Shown here in pieces: positions 17,965 to 26,000 of a stretch of DNA of 64,000 bases (position 1 is its first letter; each line of letters opens with the position of its first letter). The position numbers and the translations under genes were made by a program. The notes beneath the pieces are model-generated. The model was given only the letters and a program-made list of their open reading frames with translations. It was not told where the DNA came from and ran no database searches. Origin of the DNA: an uncultured bacterium (GTDB lineage: Bacteria > Bacillota > Clostridia > UBA1381); contig CAJMRL010000003.1 in the NCBI GenBank assembly GCA_905215805.1, forward strand, positions 124,001-188,000, written 5' to 3'.

Positions 17965-18471
17965 TTAGCAATTGATGATTGCAGGAGGGAGTGAAAGGAA
18001 CGCATTCCTTTCATCGAGCGTTACTTTTGCCTTATCTCCGCCATGCTGCGTAACCAGTTTTCGTACCGCCGGATACAGGCTCTCATCAAACACGATAATA
18101 GCCATGTTCAGCGAAGCCGCTTTACCGATTTCACCTTTCATGCCGTTACTGATGCGATCCCCACACACGAACAACACCTCGCAATTTTCCAGCAGTTTCA
18201 TGCCGAATTCAAGAGCTAATGCGCGTTCGGCAGGTATCTGTTCACAAAGCAACGCAGGAAGGTACGCATGCGGCGCTCTTGCCGAAACATTCATTTTTTT
18301 CATGGCATAAAACATATATGCCCTGGCAGCACGCATATTCTGCATCATTTCCATATCAGTCTGCGCACATAAGGGAGAACAGATATAGGCTTTTTTCAGA
18401 CACCTGTTCCATTTCAGAAACTGTTTATCTAAAGTTGCCTCCCAATTGTCTTTAAAAATATCAATACTCAT
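17965..18471 (-). CDS. DUF4406 / deoxyribosyltransferase-like fold protein
   Basis: The 168-aa protein has the start of the nucleoside deoxyribosyltransferase-like fold (AYICSPLCA), a middle RAYMFYAMKKMNV helix and LLENCEVLFVCGDRISNGMKGE, as in DUF4406 proteins of phages and ICEs. The catalytic Glu of true transferases is not evident, so nucleotide sensing or an unknown role is possible. It belongs to the leader-1 operon. Confidence 0.6.
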   Translation of the reverse strand: MSIDIFKDNWEATLDKQFLKWNRCLKKAYICSPLCAQTDMEMMQNMRAARAYMFYAMKKMNVSARAPHAYLPALLCEQIPAERALALEFGMKLLENCEVLFVCGDRISNGMKGEIGKAASLNMAIIVFDESLYPAVRKLVTQHGGDKAKVTLDERNAFLSLPPAIINC

Positions 18472-18490
18472 ATTGACTCCTTTCTTGGCA

Positions 18491-19528
18491 TTAAACCGGC
18501 TGAAGAGATACCTTCAGTTTCCGGCTTTCTGTCTTTTTGATTACATCTTGATATACAGAGGGATATTTCTTTTTCAATAAAGATGTATCCGTCCTGTTGC
18601 TTGTTTTTGTGACAAAATCGATGAGAAACTTATCCGACGTGGTTTCTAAAACACCGTGTTCATGTGCTTTCATCAATTCTGCAATTCGCACAGAATGTGC
18701 CTCAATCTCCTTATTATATTTTTTTATTTCATCATTGCACTCGGCTATCTTTTCCTGCAGATTCAGGATACTCCGTACCTGCTTCTCGTATTTGCTCGGA
18801 AGCTCGATAGAGGGAAGCGCGGCATTGCCGGAGCCGTAAATCCTTGCAAGCGATTCCAGTGCAAGTTTTGGAGCCACACCAGCCATTGTAGGCGGCTTAT
18901 CATTTTCAAGACTCCAGATCCATTCTTCCAGACGTTCAAATATCACATCCTCTTTAGCCTTGTCACGAACAATCTCAGGAGTTGCCAGATCATTATCCGG
19001 ATTATTTCCCCATATGGCAGAAAAGGCGCCGATATTGACATCCGCAACTGATAGGTAGAACCGCAGCTGAAACTCATAATATAGAGGAAATGCGCCGTTT
19101 GCCCAACCTGATGCTTTATGATAGGTACAGCTTTTGCATTCCAGTATGCCGGGTTCATTATCGGCCGCGCGTATAAAACGTCGGTCAAAGTCTGCAAGTG
19201 CAAAAGGAAAATCTGCATGCTGATACATATATGTATCGTCAATAACCGTATTACCGGTCTTTTTCGCATAAAAGTGCGCGGCAATCGGCTCCAGCATATG
19301 TCCCATTTCCAATTGATTTGCATTAGGCTTGGCAGCAGGTTTCATCTTGCCTTTTTTGATCATCCATAGCTCCAATGGTGTCACCCATGGTGATACTCCA
19401 AAAATGGCGGCAACATCACTTCCGCCCACTGTATACGGAATATCTCCTTTGGGTCCATGCATCCGACATTCAAGCCAACGCTCATTATCCATGCCTGCAG
19501 TATCGCAGAGAATGATCGGTGCAGCCAT
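18491..19528 (-). CDS. YqaJ-family viral recombinase / lambda-type exonuclease
   Basis: The 345-aa protein shows the YqaJ entry motif VGGSDVAAIFGVSPW near residue 34, an Asp in FPFALADFDRRF, the E-x-K pair in GILECKSCTYH and a QLRFYL helix. These are the PD-(D/E)xK exonuclease residues. Such enzymes resect one strand for an annealase in phage-type recombination. The C-terminus has a coiled coil (LQEKIAECNDEIKKYNKEIE). Its ATG overlaps the stop of the preceding gene (TGATG). Confidence 0.88.
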   Translation of the reverse strand: MAAPIILCDTAGMDNERWLECRMHGPKGDIPYTVGGSDVAAIFGVSPWVTPLELWMIKKGKMKPAAKPNANQLEMGHMLEPIAAHFYAKKTGNTVIDDTYMYQHADFPFALADFDRRFIRAADNEPGILECKSCTYHKASGWANGAFPLYYEFQLRFYLSVADVNIGAFSAIWGNNPDNDLATPEIVRDKAKEDVIFERLEEWIWSLENDKPPTMAGVAPKLALESLARIYGSGNAALPSIELPSKYEKQVRSILNLQEKIAECNDEIKKYNKEIEAHSVRIAELMKAHEHGVLETTSDKFLIDFVTKTSNRTDTSLLKKKYPSVYQDVIKKTESRKLKVSLQPV

Positions 19529-20670
19529 CAGTAACTCACCGCCTTTGCCAGGTCATAATCGCTCCATCTCAGTGAAAGCACCCGGGCGATGTTTTCCTCA
19601 ATAACCAACATCTTGCTTACAGGCGTATTCGCTGTTTTCAGGATAAACGGTATTTCCTGAATTGCCATGAAAACGTCGTGTGCAGTGGCTGTTCCGCCAC
19701 CATAAGACATTTCAAACATAGCAATTGCCTCAACAGCAGCTTTTTTCGGGAGACTAAGCTTTTTGCAAATCCTGGTCATCGCATTGACGGGATACTCTAA
19801 CTCGATCTCCAAAAGCTTCTGTAATTTTCCAACAGAGTCTCCAAACTGTGCAAACAATTGATCCAGTGCGATGTCAAAATCCTCGATCTTTTTCTGATGC
19901 CTGTGATCAATGGCTATACAGCTGCCGATATGGATTGGATGCTGCACACCGGTAAGCAGCGCTGAAACCTTTGCAGAAGCAATACCGGTATCAGATGTCA
20001 TGAACCGTACCCCCGGCATCAATTTTGACGCCAGTACAGATTTGCCCTGCGCATCCAGTAATTTGGTATAGGATCCGAGTAGATCGTTTTTCTGATCCGG
20101 TAGGATCCAAGATGCACTGGTAAGTGAGTGGTCTGAATAGCCATTTTCAAACTGGTTGCCGGGGAACCGAGCATCCAGCTTTTCCTGCACGGTTTTTAGC
20201 AGCTTATCGATCGGAAGGATTGAATAATCTACCGCATCGCCGGAATGGACTGCTGAAACCTTTTGATCCCGAATGAGAAGCAAAGCCTCAGCTGAATAAA
20301 GCTTAAGGCAGGCATTTAGGACATCTGCCAGTTCTTTTCTGCCGAGCTTAGGAAGCGCCGTTCCGTTAATTTTGGCTCTGTCCAATAGACTCTTATAGGC
20401 TGTGTCTCTGACAGGATAACAGTTGCCGTTAACCCTGATTGCGAGCCCCAGATGGTCAGCTGTGTCTTCAATAGCTTCCATGCTGGTTCCTGATGCAAAT
20501 GCTGAAGGATTTCCATATAACGCCGCTGTTTTATCAAGCGGTTCCACTGTAAGTTCATTGACTTTGCAATGGATCCACTGACTTTCATCAGACAGGTGTT
20601 CATGGTAATCTTCCATGATCGGGTAGGCTCCAAATGTTGTGTAAAAGTTGTCTTGACATGATTTTAGCAT
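19528..20670 (-). CDS. DUF932-like protein, first gene of replication operon 1
   Basis: The 380-aa soluble protein is a possible DUF932-type protein, a family widespread on plasmids and phages and of unknown function. The call is tentative and based on size and context. ATG 20670 is chosen because GAAAGGAGC precedes it; the frame extends upstream through untranslated leader sequence. It sits between the leader/terminator region and the YqaJ exonuclease, a position where annealases or recombination mediators are often found. Confidence 0.5.
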   Translation of the reverse strand: MLKSCQDNFYTTFGAYPIMEDYHEHLSDESQWIHCKVNELTVEPLDKTAALYGNPSAFASGTSMEAIEDTADHLGLAIRVNGNCYPVRDTAYKSLLDRAKINGTALPKLGRKELADVLNACLKLYSAEALLLIRDQKVSAVHSGDAVDYSILPIDKLLKTVQEKLDARFPGNQFENGYSDHSLTSASWILPDQKNDLLGSYTKLLDAQGKSVLASKLMPGVRFMTSDTGIASAKVSALLTGVQHPIHIGSCIAIDHRHQKKIEDFDIALDQLFAQFGDSVGKLQKLLEIELEYPVNAMTRICKKLSLPKKAAVEAIAMFEMSYGGGTATAHDVFMAIQEIPFILKTANTPVSKMLVIEENIARVLSLRWSDYDLAKAVSY

Positions 20671-20728
20671 AATAAATGCTCCTTTCTTTTTACGGTTTTC
20701 CCGTTTTGATATTTTGATATATATAACA

Positions 20729-20760
20729 AAAGCCGGCAAACCCTAAGGTCTGTCGGCTTT
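20729..20760 (-). terminator. second hairpin in the leader of operon 1
   Basis: AAAGCCG and CGGCTTT enclose a 16-base loop with extra pairing (CA/TG). On the minus strand it is followed by TTGTTATAT. It lies between the leader terminator and the first gene, so transcripts must pass two terminator-like hairpins before coding starts. Confidence 0.6.
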
Positions 20761-20784
20761 GTGTACAAATAGATTGACCAGAAA

Positions 20785-20906
20785 CAAAAAAAGTGCCATC
20801 TGCAAAATGCAAATGACACTGTAAAACTCTGTTAAACTGTGTTTGACTCGCTTGTCAAACGTGAAACTTATACTGTTATTATAACAGAATTCTTCACAAT
20901 AGTCAA
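20785..20906 (-). promoter_or_regulatory. leader 1: promoter plus attenuator-like leader RNA
   Basis: The promoter is TTGACT (20901-20906), a 17-bp spacer and TATAAT (20878-20883). Just downstream is TATAAGTTTCACG, then a perfect hairpin GTTTGAC-AAGCGA-GTCAAAC. The leader ends with the terminator hairpin AGTGTCA...TGGCACT (20792-20820) and T7 (20785-20791). The predicted terminated RNA is about 85 nt. The same arrangement recurs at 31963-32087. Confidence 0.8.
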
Positions 20907-20938
20907 TCTATAAAAAGAAAGGAATGCATAAATCTATT

Positions 20939-22333
20939 TTAGTTATTGCCAACCAATAAAACATCCTCACGCTTTTTCGCAAGCGTTTCCAGCTCCGGCG
21001 TAAATCCCGAACTGGAAAACAAAACATACCATGTCTTGCGGACGGCTTTATTCCAGCTGATGGCTTTCGATTTTTCCTCCAATTCCCGAAGAATATTGAT
21101 ACCGACGGGATCCTTCCAATACTTGCATTCACCGAGTATCATGTTTTTGCCATCCGGGTCAAGCGCGACAACATCAATCTCCGTTTTGCTGTCCCAATAC
21201 CGTCCGATTTTGGAAAAATAAAACGGCCATGTGTCCTGCGAGCTTAGATCCCACATTTTTTCACGGCAAATATCCTCATAAACAAATGCGACATGGCTGC
21301 TGATAAAGCCTTTTCTGATTTTGTTCATCACGATCCTGCTGTTGCCGCTTTCGATAAAGCTTAGATTTGGATAAACAAAGGCAAACCAAAAACGCAGATA
21401 ATTGTCCTTGATCTTATATAGTCCCTTTTTGCTTTTTTCGGGATTATCTTCCGTTACCGGAACTTCACGTTCCAGTATATCCAAATCAATCAGCGTTTTT
21501 AAATACTTTGTAAGACTGGTTGATTTGACCTCAAGTAGAGTGGCTATCGCCGACAGCTTGCTGTTGCCGGCGGCGATCGCTTTGATAATGGAAAAATAGC
21601 TGCCGACTTCTGATACCTCCTGCTGAAGCAGGAACTGCGGCTCATCATACAGGTATCCCGAGGGATTTAAGATATTTTCGGATATGCCCTCATAAATATC
21701 TCCCACATCAGCAAATGATTCGATGTATTTTGGCACACCGCCTGTGACTGCATACATTTCTACCAGTTCGTTTTCGCTTTTATCCGGAAAGAATTGTCTG
21801 TAATAGCGGAAGGGTATCTGTTTCAGCTTCATCTGTGCGGTACGTCTGCCGTATAGCGGACTGTTATAGGAAAGAGTCTGGGATTCCATCATGGAAATTA
21901 AAGAACCACACAGGATCACCATGACCGTCTTGTCTTTTAACTGTTCCTCCCATATACGCTGAAACACAGAAGGAAAGGCCGGGTTCGATTTCCCGATATA
22001 CTGGAATTCATCAATAACGATCACCGGCTTTGCCTCAAAATCAGTCTGCATGATTGTCTTAAATATCGTATCCCAGCTTGAGACCTTTGCATCGCGCAAA
22101 AGATCGTTATTTATAAATTCCGCCGCACGGTCTTTGAATTCCGAACGGTTCTGCGCCTCGGATTCCTCGCTTGCCAAGAAGAAAAGGGCAGGTTTATCCT
22201 TGATAAATTCCGATATCAGCGTGGTTTTTCCTACACGACGGCGTCCGTATAAAATAACGAGAGCACTGCCTTTTCGTGCGTATTCATTTTCTAAGGTGCG
22301 TATTTCATCCTCACGGTCTATAAATCGCTGCAT
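20939..22333 (-). CDS. AAA ATPase with DUF234-type C-terminal domain
   Basis: The 464-aa protein has Walker A YGRRRVGKTTLI near residue 35, Walker B VIVIDEFQYIGKSN, an arginine-rich sensor stretch (LYGRRTAQMKL), a winged-helix part (LSAIATLLEVKSTSLTKYL) and a C-terminal PD-(D/E)xK-like DUF234 block (EIDVVALDPDGKNMILGECKY). Such ATPases are common solitary passengers in bacteria and archaea, with no settled function. ATG 22333 gives better spacing to GTGAG than ATG 22342. It has its own promoter and interrupts the two element operons. Confidence 0.85.
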   Translation of the reverse strand: MQRFIDREDEIRTLENEYARKGSALVILYGRRRVGKTTLISEFIKDKPALFFLASEESEAQNRSEFKDRAAEFINNDLLRDAKVSSWDTIFKTIMQTDFEAKPVIVIDEFQYIGKSNPAFPSVFQRIWEEQLKDKTVMVILCGSLISMMESQTLSYNSPLYGRRTAQMKLKQIPFRYYRQFFPDKSENELVEMYAVTGGVPKYIESFADVGDIYEGISENILNPSGYLYDEPQFLLQQEVSEVGSYFSIIKAIAAGNSKLSAIATLLEVKSTSLTKYLKTLIDLDILEREVPVTEDNPEKSKKGLYKIKDNYLRFWFAFVYPNLSFIESGNSRIVMNKIRKGFISSHVAFVYEDICREKMWDLSSQDTWPFYFSKIGRYWDSKTEIDVVALDPDGKNMILGECKYWKDPVGINILRELEEKSKAISWNKAVRKTWYVLFSSSGFTPELETLAKKREDVLLVGNN

Positions 22334-22368
22334 ACCAATCATCTCACTTTCAGCATGGTCTTACTATT

Positions 22369-22407
22369 ATTATACCACAAATTATTATAATTTCAAGTAT
22401 AATAATT
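22369..22407 (-). promoter_or_regulatory. promoter and palindromic operator of the AAA ATPase
   Basis: On the minus strand TTGAAA (22391-22396), a 16-bp spacer and TATAAT (22369-22374) form a promoter. A perfect 10-bp inverted repeat AATTATTATA/TATAATAATT (22380-22407) covers the -35 box, a good place for a repressor. Confidence 0.65.
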
Positions 22408-22418
22408 AAAATTATAAA

Positions 22419-22449
22419 ACAAAAAGGATGCCGCACAAGCGACACCCTT
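22419..22449 (-). terminator. terminator of operon 2 behind the methyltransferase
   Basis: On the minus strand AAGGGTGTCGC-TTGT-GCGGCATCCTT pairs throughout, with two G-T wobbles, and is followed by TTTT. Confidence 0.8.
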
Positions 22450-22460
22450 CGGGTTTGATA

Positions 22461-23384
22461 CTATGCTGTGTTTCGTCTCAGTTTCCACATACCTCGATCG
22501 GTATGTTGAAAATGAGCCGGATTGCACTGCAGGGTCTGACGGATTTTTTCTTTCCACCATCTGTTTGTCTTTGCTTTTTTGTGTGGTTCTATCTGTTCGT
22601 ACAGATAAGAAAGAGGTACTGCGCCATCGCATTGTTCCAAAACAGCCGCAACTACATCCCGCCATACCGGTCCCGGCATATCTCTGATGTCTGTCTGATA
22701 TGCTTTTGTAGAAAGGATCGGATACAGCAGTGGATTATCTTTACGGACAATCATCACATACTCGTGAAGAATAGGGATAAAACTGCCGCTGTAATGAATT
22801 TGCTCAGAAAAACAGTTATGCTGAACTTTGATAATGATATTCTCCAGAGTACCTGGTTTAATAATTTCGGCCAGCATACTGTAAAGCTTCCCTTTTTTCT
22901 TGACGTCACCCATCAAGACTGCCATGCGGCCGCCTTTTTCCAGAGCAGTAAACTGTTTCATCATTGCATAGTTCATTGCTTTGACAAAATCCTCCCATTT
23001 CTGTATACGTGACAAATCGGATTGCTTAGGATCGTATCCATACTGTTTTTGTACATCGGAAGCGCTGTACATGATATCTGAATATTTGATAATATCCCAA
23101 TATGGCGGATGCCAGAAAATAAATTCCGGTCGTTCCTCAATATCTGAGTTCATAATATCGAATCCGCTGTGCAAATCATAAATATGGCTTTTGATCTTCA
23201 TTGCATTTGCAGCATCGCGGCTTGTTCCGCTTCCGCACATATAATCACAGATTTCGTGCGGTTTAAAGAACCGGATAAGGTCTTCTATCAACTTAGGAGA
23301 GCAATTGCCCCTATATTGGTTATTACCGCCGTTCCCTCGTTCTGGGTAACTCACAATACTGGTCAGTTTATTGACTGTTTGCAT
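22461..23384 (-). CDS. orphan DNA methyltransferase (amino-methyltransferase type)
   Basis: The 307-aa protein has a SAM-binding motif (ICDYMCGSGTSRDAA) and the catalytic motif written HPPYW rather than D/N/S-PPY/W (residues about 99-103). It would methylate adenine N6 or cytosine N4. The start at 23384 follows GGAGGCGTATT; earlier codons lie in the upstream gene. No restriction endonuclease or specificity gene is next to it. Protection against host restriction or control of element replication are the likely roles. It ends operon 2. Confidence 0.82.
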   Translation of the reverse strand: MQTVNKLTSIVSYPERGNGGNNQYRGNCSPKLIEDLIRFFKPHEICDYMCGSGTSRDAANAMKIKSHIYDLHSGFDIMNSDIEERPEFIFWHPPYWDIIKYSDIMYSASDVQKQYGYDPKQSDLSRIQKWEDFVKAMNYAMMKQFTALEKGGRMAVLMGDVKKKGKLYSMLAEIIKPGTLENIIIKVQHNCFSEQIHYSGSFIPILHEYVMIVRKDNPLLYPILSTKAYQTDIRDMPGPVWRDVVAAVLEQCDGAVPLSYLYEQIEPHKKAKTNRWWKEKIRQTLQCNPAHFQHTDRGMWKLRRNTA

Positions 23385-23397
23385 AATACGCCTCCGA

Positions 23398-23904
23398 TCA
23401 ATACCAATACTGCCCGTCTTCTGCGGTTCCTTCATCTTTACTGACCGAATATTCTTGACCATGCAGCACCAAATGCTCACTGTACAAATTGCCTCGACCG
23501 ATATAAGGGACCGTAACGATTTCCAATATCTCCTTTGTCTCCAGATTGACCTTACAGGGAGATACATATACGCTCCCGTCATCCCACTGTGAAACAAAAA
23601 ACGCATCCACCGGCCTCAGCGGTTTGATTATTTTTTTCTCTTGCTCCATTAGGATAAGCATACATATGTAGTACACGATAACCAGAGACACGGTATTTGT
23701 GATCAAAAACATATAACCGGATCCGTTCATCCAAAGATTGATTGCGTAGACTTCCATCAAGCATATACCAACAAAAATCGTTGCATATGTTTTAAGATTC
23801 AGGTCTTTGCAGGAATGTGTGGTTTTAATTTGGATGATTTGAGGCACGTATCCTAATGCCAAAAGAACACCGCCCATTAATTGTAAAAAGTCGAATAAAG
23901 TCAT
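23398..23904 (-). CDS. PQ-loop (SemiSWEET-like) membrane protein with soluble C-terminal domain
   Basis: The 168-aa protein begins with three hydrophobic segments including the PQ motif (LALGYVPQIIQI, residues about 15-26), as in half-SWEET transporters. A C-terminal soluble part of about 70 residues follows (WDDGSVYVSPCKVN, LYSEHLVLHGQEY). PQ-loop proteins normally end after the third helix, so the tail is a fusion. The substrate cannot be told. It lies inside the mobile-element operon, 13 bases from the methyltransferase. Confidence 0.7.
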   Translation of the reverse strand: MTLFDFLQLMGGVLLALGYVPQIIQIKTTHSCKDLNLKTYATIFVGICLMEVYAINLWMNGSGYMFLITNTVSLVIVYYICMLILMEQEKKIIKPLRPVDAFFVSQWDDGSVYVSPCKVNLETKEILEIVTVPYIGRGNLYSEHLVLHGQEYSVSKDEGTAEDGQYWY

Positions 23905-23957
23905 TATTCATATCCTCCTTCATGGTGAATAATTATATTTTCCTTCTGATGTTATTT

Positions 23958-24188
23958 TCAGTTCCAAACAACTCGTTCTTGTCTAAATACAATCTGAGCA
24001 TCAGCATACTTTTTTAAATAGTGCATAGGAATATTAGGTTCGCCATCAAATTCATTGCCTACCGTTGTACATAAGACCGGACCGGCATTAAGATTTGGTT
24101 CAATATCCTTCCATAGCTTTCCGAATTTATCCTTATAAACAGGTAAATCGAAGTCGTCGTTGCCCAGATAAGTTAATGTGAGTTTCAT
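23958..24188 (-). CDS. 76-aa element protein, copy B
   Basis: The ATG at 24188 follows AAAGGAGT. The product has a beta-rich start (MKLTLTYLGNDDFDLPVY), an LWKDIEPN block, the GNEFDGEPNIPM motif and ends in VVWN. It is a tandem paralogue of the next upstream gene with the same 76-aa length. Function unknown; no enzyme motif is seen. Confidence 0.7.
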   Translation of the reverse strand: MKLTLTYLGNDDFDLPVYKDKFGKLWKDIEPNLNAGPVLCTTVGNEFDGEPNIPMHYLKKYADAQIVFRQERVVWN

Positions 24189-24225
24189 TTTTTTACTCCT
24201 TTCAGTTGCTAAGTTTATAGATCCT

Positions 24226-24456
24226 TTAGTTCCATAGAATTCTTTCAGGTGTGAACTGGATCTCTGCATTCGCATATTTTTTCATATCAGACATCGGAAC
24301 ATCTGACTCTCCATCGAAATCATTTCCGTTTGATGTACACAGTTCCGGTTCGTACTGCCTGCGCGGATTAACGTCTTTCCAAAGGGTTCCGGTTTCATCT
24401 TCGTAAACCGGTCGGTCCCAACTATCCATGCCTAAAAATTTTAAAGTAATTTTCAT
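24226..24456 (-). CDS. 76-aa element protein, copy A
   Basis: This gene is the paralogue of the adjacent copy B. Shared blocks are LWKDVNPR, LCTSNGNDFDGE, a VPM..MKKYANAEIQF stretch and a terminal WN. The start at 24456 is set by alignment with copy B (both start MK-TL); its upstream purine-rich site is less clear. Function unknown. Confidence 0.7.
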   Translation of the reverse strand: MKITLKFLGMDSWDRPVYEDETGTLWKDVNPRRQYEPELCTSNGNDFDGESDVPMSDMKKYANAEIQFTPERILWN

Positions 24457-24549
24457 AATATTTCTGCCTCCAAAAAAGTTCTGCACTCAAAAATATTGAT
24501 TTGATTTTGCTTATTCATAAAGATTCTATTCTTGGCAATGTGTCATCCC

Positions 24550-24577
24550 AATTGGGGCTGTAAAAACAGCCCCATTG
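24550..24577 (-). terminator. strong hairpin inside operon 2
   Basis: GGGGCTGT-AAAA-ACAGCCCC is a perfect 8-bp stem, extended by CAAT/ATTG, between the Api92-like gene and the 76-aa genes. There is no T-tract, so it may be an RNA-processing or stability element rather than a terminator. Confidence 0.5.
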
Positions 24578-24623
24578 AGATAAGAGTTTTAATTCTATGT
24601 ATTTAATAATTCCGACATAGCCG

Positions 24624-25409
24624 TCAGCAAGCATCGATATCAGGAACATTTACAATTTCAATAATCATAACATCTTCTGACTCGAAAATGCCGTTGCATC
24701 CGCATTTACATGCAATATTACCGTTTTCAATTACAATACCATGACAAACATCCTCTTCATGCTCATCCAAAAGATTACTGAATAGAAGTTCTGTTCCAGC
24801 TTTTAAGGATCTTACATCTTCGTTAAAACATTGAAATGTTTTTGCACAGCGCAGCATGTCATAATTATCGAAAATACACCGTCCACTGATTCCATATACA
24901 TCACCTGCAAAGTAACATCCAGGTTCTTCATAATGAAGTTTGAAGGAAAGTGACGGAAACATTTTAACGACTTGTTTTAACCACTCGCATGGCGGTGACC
25001 ATGCCGTATCAAAGTCAAAACGAATAAATTCACAGCCTTTTGTCCACCCCATCAATTCAGGTGTAATCTTATCATAATAGATATCCCACTTCGTTCCCCA
25101 ATTTTGGATACTCCAGTGATACCCATCTATAGGAGAAACCTTTTCACCTCTAATTAATCTGCGATAAACGTCTGCTGGAATTTTTTCATGACCATCAAAC
25201 CCAATATCCAATATTTCTTTTGGAGTAGGGACAAGTGCATTAAAACAAAAATATTTGTTATTATGCTTCTCCTGTCCATTTAAGCAATCTTCTTTTTCTG
25301 AAGGACTGGGTAGATACTGAGCGGGTAAGCCCATATTTGCAAACACGAATTTTTCTAAAGTTTCTGCATTGCCGTATACCGACAAATTATTTATACACCA
25401 ATTTGGCAT
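24624..25409 (-). CDS. Api92-like (DUF1281-type) protein
   Basis: The 261-aa protein begins MPNWCINNLSVYG, the characteristic start of Api92-like proteins of plasmids and phages, followed by WSIQNWGTKWDIYY and FDFDTAWSPPCEWL, the conserved core. The tail contains a CKCGC cluster. The biochemical role of the family is not known. It lies in operon 2 between an unknown gene and the tandem 76-aa genes. Confidence 0.75.
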   Translation of the reverse strand: MPNWCINNLSVYGNAETLEKFVFANMGLPAQYLPSPSEKEDCLNGQEKHNNKYFCFNALVPTPKEILDIGFDGHEKIPADVYRRLIRGEKVSPIDGYHWSIQNWGTKWDIYYDKITPELMGWTKGCEFIRFDFDTAWSPPCEWLKQVVKMFPSLSFKLHYEEPGCYFAGDVYGISGRCIFDNYDMLRCAKTFQCFNEDVRSLKAGTELLFSNLLDEHEEDVCHGIVIENGNIACKCGCNGIFESEDVMIIEIVNVPDIDAC

Positions 25410-25426
25410 TGTTATTAGACCTCCTC

Positions 25427-25981
25427 TTAATTATGATAATCAAACATTACAAGTGCCCAATCTTCAGGGCTTTTTGTTATTTCTTCAATATCAGATGGGT
25501 ACAGCCGCGCAGTATATTCATGAGAATTATAGAACAATGAATCGCTCTCATAATCCCCGTGGAGAATTGAAGCTATATTGCTTAAATAATAAGCAGTCAT
25601 ACAAGAGAAACCTTCTGAATTATCCGAATACTCTTTCAGATTCCATGTCCCGTCAATGATTTTTTCCAAATCCGTACCGACGGTACACTTAAGAGCAGAT
25701 AAAGCATAATCAATATGATTTTTTTGCTCCTGTAAGATCTCTGAAAGTTCATCAGAAAAACGCTGAATATCATCCAATGCAAACAGCACATTTTGTGGAT
25801 ATATATTTTGCCAGCGCCCTGCTGTCTCCGTTTCACGCCAGTCAAAAATAGATTCATAGTATGACTCTGTTCGTTGTTCGGCACACAAACGAATCTCATT
25901 TGCGAGTTCTGATTTCTCTATAGCCCCAAGTTCTTCCATAACATCCGGGATGTAGACTAAAATTTTATGTAAATAATGCAT
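25427..25981 (-). CDS. uncharacterised element protein, 184 aa
   Basis: I do not recognise this helical, acidic protein (LVYIPDVMEELGAI, LDDIQRFSDELSEIL). It has no signal, membrane segment or metal motif. It is encoded 19 bases behind the VWA gene and 17 before the Api92-like gene, in the same operon. GAAAGGAG precedes the start. Confidence 0.6.
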   Translation of the reverse strand: MHYLHKILVYIPDVMEELGAIEKSELANEIRLCAEQRTESYYESIFDWRETETAGRWQNIYPQNVLFALDDIQRFSDELSEILQEQKNHIDYALSALKCTVGTDLEKIIDGTWNLKEYSDNSEGFSCMTAYYLSNIASILHGDYESDSLFYNSHEYTARLYPSDIEEITKSPEDWALVMFDYHN

Positions 25982-26000
25982 AATGAAACTCCTTTCACCG

